This document shows, piece by piece, positions 60,735 to 64,000 of a stretch of DNA of 64,000 nt. Source of the stretch: Dictyophora rubrovolvata (taxonomy: Eukaryota; Basidiomycota; Agaricomycetes; Phallales; Phallaceae); assembly GCA_029959195.1 (NCBI GenBank), contig CP114124.1:372001-436000 (forward strand). The letters run 5' to 3'. Position 1 is the stretch's first letter, and the number at the start of each line of letters is the position of its first letter. The notes under the pieces were generated by a model. It was given only the letters and a program-made list of their open reading frames with translations. It was not told the origin of the DNA and ran no database searches. Made by a program: the position numbers and the translations under genes.

Positions 60735-62028
60735 ATGGAGTCGCCGACTAGTATTCATGAAAATGTGTCTCGAGGATTTGCTTTCATCTCAGAGTCACAT
60801 CTACAAGGTACGTACCTTTCAGTTCACCACTGTGAAAAGATCAAATTTATCCAGTCCTCTAGATATTCCATTAAAGCCCTCAACAGATTTCATAGCTGGT
60901 ACAATATCCGGTAGGGTCATTTTCCCCGTTAGATATGGCGGTCAAACATATGACTATTTTACATGGTGACAGGAATAGTAGGTCTTACGGTCGGCTTTCC
61001 TTTTGACACGGTCAAAGTCCGACTACAAGACCCAACTATATCAGAGGAATACAGTCATGCCAGTACCTTTAATTCTCTTGCCAAAATTATCAGAGAAGAG
61101 CGAGTCCAAGGGCTTTATAAAGGCATCGCATCTCCATTAGTATTTGATTACTCAGTCCATTGCCTTTCTTCCACTGATTGAATTGACAGGCAAGTTGTGC
61201 TCTTCTCAATGGCCTAATCTTTTCAGTCTATGGCCTTCTCCTCCGTTTTCAAACGAAACCCGAAAGAGAGCCGTCTTTAATTGGCGTCACTTTAGCGGGC
61301 GCTGGGTGCGGTGTTGCAGCTGCGTGAGACATCCTTTCGATCACTCTGGAAAAAAAAACATGCGTGCGATAACTTATTGATAGTTTTGTTACATGTCCCA
61401 CCGAGCTCGTCAAAATCAGACAACAGGCATTGGTAGAATCAAGGCCATCAGCCCGACAAATAACACTGGATATTGTTCGGGCAAACGGCATTCTCGGTTT
61501 ATATCGCGGAATGGTAATCACAATTCTGCGTGATCTAGGTTATGGCGCATATTTCCTGGCAGTGAGTTGACTCAGCTCGATACAATATATGTATGCAGCT
61601 GCATGACAAATTTCTTAACAGTATGAAGGCACATGTAGGATTCTGCGACCATCTGACAACGCTCTGTTCCCTAAGAAACAGACTATTCCAGAGGCGTCGT
61701 GGGTTTCAATGCTAATTGCAGGCGGTGTCGCAGGCGTCGTAGGATGGCTAGCCACCTTTGGATTTGATGTCGTAAAAACAAGGATCCAATCCACCAACCG
61801 AACTCCTGATAATCCTTATAATACAATTCGGTCAACTATACTCCATTCATACCGAACTGAGGGCTTCAAGGCCTTTTTTTCGGGCTTGACGCCTACCCTG
61901 ATCAGGTTGGTCCGCGAGCTCTTTTTGAACCATGCATGAGCAATGGAGACTAAATAAATTCAAGAGCAGTACCAGTGAATATGGCGACTTTTGCTGCTTA
62001 CGAATTCGTCAAAAGCTTCGGTTCATAA
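60735..62028 (+). CDS. Mitochondrial carrier (SLC25 family, basic amino-acid/carnitine carrier type)
   Basis: Six-helix inner-membrane transporter of the SLC25 family. The start ATG at 60735 reads MESPTSIHENVSRGFAFISE. Three repeats each carry the signature: FIAGTISGIVGLTVGFPFDTVKVRLQ, GVTLAGAGCGVAAAFVTCPTELVKIRQQA and LIAGGVAGVVGWLATFGFDVVKTRIQS. Each is followed by its second helix (GLYKGIASPL, GLYRGM, FKAFFSGLTPTLIRAVPVNMATFAAYEFV). Seven exons; a 50-bp intron at 61140-61189 must be removed to keep repeat 1 in frame, and the first donor is the second of two overlapping GTAC words at about 60808. Repeat 3 has FGFDVVK rather than PxD, as in some ornithine and carnitine carriers. The substrate cannot be fixed from sequence. 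Confidence 0.87.
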
Positions 62029-62217
62029 ATTTGTACTGTACAGTGGGTAGGTGTCAGCGATATAAATATATTTCGTTTCGTATTTAATAAGACGACTGTT
62101 GATAATGGAGGATGACCTCCGGAGTAAAACGATCGTGATGCCATCACTATTACAACAACAATTGATTGATTGATTAAGAAGCAACCATGCATAAGCAAGT
62201 AGAGAACAAATTTCTCG

Positions 62218-63045
62218 TTACATTTCTATATTCACTAGTTCGTTCAAAGCTCTTATTACAGCATCGATACCGTGCAATACGCGAGCTCGGTCCGAATCAG
62301 TTATCCTATGCAAAAACCGCTGAAATTTATCAGGATGGTAATGCAAAATGGCCTCTCGAAGCTTCTCTTTCCGAGACTTGCTTGGGTCTCGAAGGGGGTG
62401 AAGAAGGAATTGTGTGATAGCATTTGCAGTGAGATCGTTCACCGAAATTCGGCTCTCATTAGAGCCTGAAGGAGAAATATATTCGTATTGTTTAAGAATA
62501 GGCCAGGGTATGTCGTCAAAGGTGAAATGTATCTTCCTAAACATGAATTTCTTCATAGGTTTGACCGAGAGAAATAACCTATCCCAGGCTTTGTCATATT
62601 CCTTCCAGGCCTCTGATAGTATCCACACTTCGTTCGTGCGCCTCGACTTTGAGTTTGTATAGGTCAAATCGGGTTTTGCGACTAAACGTCCCCCCAAACG
62701 GACATACTCTAGCTCAGCTTTGAGCTCTTCGTCTTGGATCTTCCTCTGATGCTCGCGGTGAAGTCCTTCTAGATCTTGCCATTTTCTATTACGTTCTTCT
62801 TCTATTGTAGACACTGACTCTGGGGTGCTGATGAGAGCGTTTGTGCTTGTGCCAGCTTCGTCCGGAGTTGAAGATCTGAAGACTTCGTCGCTGAATCCAT
62901 AAGAAAAGGCTATAAACCCGGGTCGATATTCGGCAGCTTTTCCATTGTACATCGATTTTATAAAAGCACTCCTACTTGGTGGGGAATTGGAAAGAGTACT
63001 TAAGAGAAACAATATACCACTATTATCTGAACTTTTGCTAAACAT
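62218..63045 (-). CDS. NFKBIL1-like protein with J-domain-like HPDKF end
   Basis: The open frame extends further upstream, but the start is taken as the ATG at 63045 (MFSKSSDNSGILF) because the upstream part is antisense to the divergent gene. This gives about 275 aa. A Ser/Thr-rich N-terminus is followed by a charged helix (EEERNRKWQDLEGLHREHQRKIQDEELKAEL). Then come WKEYDKAWDRLF, IHFTFDDIPWPI, and the C-terminal block EKLREAILHYHPDKFQRFLHRI...GIDAVIRALNEL. The last block resembles the HPD-containing C-terminus of NFKBIL1 homologues common in mushrooms; the function of that domain in fungi is not established. No introns were needed. It overlaps nothing on the plus strand and is about 100 bp from the divergent gene at 63149. 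Confidence 0.7.
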   Translation of the reverse strand: MFSKSSDNSGILFLLSTLSNSPPSRSAFIKSMYNGKAAEYRPGFIAFSYGFSDEVFRSSTPDEAGTSTNALISTPESVSTIEEERNRKWQDLEGLHREHQRKIQDEELKAELEYVRLGGRLVAKPDLTYTNSKSRRTNEVWILSEAWKEYDKAWDRLFLSVKPMKKFMFRKIHFTFDDIPWPILKQYEYISPSGSNESRISVNDLTANAITQFLLHPLRDPSKSRKEKLREAILHYHPDKFQRFLHRITDSDRARVLHGIDAVIRALNELVNIEM

Positions 63046-63148
63046 TCCGCTGATTTCCGAGAGAATTTCCCTGGGGATGAATCGGGTGATTACGTAAAGC
63101 GTGTTTCCTTTGCCGAACCAAGTATCTCTTCTCGAACTGCACTTGCGC

Positions 63149-64000
63149 ATGGCGCAGGCATTGTTTGCTGACCATCCTATTGAAGAGTATCTCAGAGGTG
63201 AAATTCTTACTTGGTATTGACATTTCTCATATACTAACAAATAGATAGAATCGGGTGAACTTCCTGAATTGCTTCTGCCCGGAGGAATATATGACTTCGT
63301 AAAAGAGCTAGACGTAGAAGAATACGGAAAACCGATCGAGAATGTTCTCTTACGCTCCTTCATAAATTATCTTTTAAAGGTAACCAATACAAATATGTTT
63401 GATTACGTTGCTCAACCAAGCCCCTTTAGACTTCGGATACATTCTGTCATTATGTCTCTCTGGACAGGCCTTCGCAAAGTCAACAATTCGCAGAACGTTT
63501 TAAATACCTTATTATTTCTTCGTCTCTATTGTCAACTTCTCTTCCTTCAGCACACAGCGCATACCTCACAGAAACCACCCCTGGTCACTATCCACCCGTT
63601 TCACCATCACCATCGTCCCTTTCCTTGACATCAACGATCAATATTTTTATTCCCATTCCAACTCAGACGTTTACGTTCGTTATCTTATGTTCAATTCCTA
63701 TCTTTCTTGCTCTGGGCTACTACGCCGTCACTCTATTTGCCCTTCTTGTAGCTCGATTTTTGGCTGCAGAACAGGCTCCAAGAGAAGAATCATGGTCTTC
63801 AGTAAGTGTGTTTCATTCATGAAATGCTAGCTTTCTGATTACATTTTTAATAGACTTTGGAAACCCTGGAAGCTCTGGTTCAATCAAATAGCAATTGGGA
63901 AACTACAATTATTGAATCATTAAAGCTCCTGGAAAACGAAGAGTAAGGTCTATACATCATATCTAGTCTTAATGTCACTCATTTTTTCAGGCCCTCTACT
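63149..64000 (+). CDS. Unrecognised membrane-anchored protein (5' part, cut by window end)
   Basis: Exon reading MAQALFADHPIEEYLR is joined across a short intron (acceptor AAATAGATAG near 63249) to ESGELPELLLPGGIYDFVKELDVEEYGKPIENVLLRSFINYLLK, a hydrophilic N-terminal domain I do not recognise. After a further intron the frame (about 63540-63800) is Ser/Thr/Pro-rich, then gives a hydrophobic stretch FTFVILCSIPIFLALGYYAV (part of a longer segment), so a membrane helix. Then comes REESWSS, spliced to TLETLEALVQSNSNWETTIIESLKLLENEE. The ATG at 63149 is the most likely start but is not certain. The gene continues past base 64000. Confidence 0.5.

Noticed and set aside
61140-61189. A frameshift in the mitochondrial carrier
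   Set aside because: The apparent shift vanishes when a 50-bp GT-AG intron is removed, giving GIASPL joined to ASCALLNGLIFSVYG.
63046-63363. N-terminal extension of the NFKBIL1-like protein
   Set aside because: The extension is exactly antisense to coding exons of the divergent gene (GELPELLLPGGIYDFVKELD), which read more convincingly.

Overview
This window looks like chromosomal DNA of a filamentous basidiomycete, probably an Agaricomycete. The host genes are conserved eukaryotic housekeeping genes cut by many short (about 45-70 bp) GT-AG introns, intergenic spaces are short, and the mobile elements are fungal types (chromovirus Gypsy elements, Tad-like LINE pieces, Tc1/mariner, a tyrosine-recombinase gene). 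No similarity search was possible; every call rests on reading translations, splice sites and repeats by eye.

Layout. (1) 1-7.8 kb: the U5 snRNP helicase Brr2 (minus strand, running off the left edge), divergent from a decayed GDP-L-fucose synthase gene. (2) 7.8-41.2 kb: a roughly 33 kb island rich in mobile elements. It holds several copies of two short LTR families (called LTR-A and LTR-B here), three Gypsy fossils (11.3-13.4, 14.2-16.3 and 32.8-39.3 kb), two LINE fragments, a Tc1/mariner fossil, two TA-flanked MITEs, a TTAA-flanked non-autonomous element, and a reconstructable multi-exon tyrosine recombinase gene (26.3-28.5 kb). It also holds an unrecognised family of small proteins, with six full or partial copies, arranged partly as an inverted two-gene module (16.8-22.5 kb, plus one piece at 31.5 kb). 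(3) 41.3-64 kb: a dense gene block. In order: STK32/YANK-type kinase, family-16 methyltransferase (minus), a second STK32/YANK kinase, TFIIA large subunit (minus), Swa2/auxilin-like J protein, Fcp1 CTD phosphatase (apparently without its BRCT domain), Abp1-like actin-binding protein (minus), ER disulfide-isomerase-like protein ending in KDEL, dienelactone hydrolase-family enzyme, mitochondrial carrier, an NFKBIL1-like protein (minus), and the start of an unrecognised membrane protein cut by the right edge.

How the genes relate. The gene block mixes general transcription (TFIIA, Fcp1), splicing (Brr2), clathrin/actin-based endocytosis (Swa2, Abp1), ER folding and mitochondrial transport. I see no sign of a dedicated pathway cluster. 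Three neighbouring pairs are divergent with 0.1-0.25 kb between starts (TFIIA/Swa2, Abp1/PDI-like, NFKBIL1-like/membrane protein) and probably share promoters; Brr2 and the dead fucose synthase form a fourth. The most novel content is the small-protein family inside the repeat island, the hairpin module shared by the two LTR families, and the BRCT-less Fcp1.
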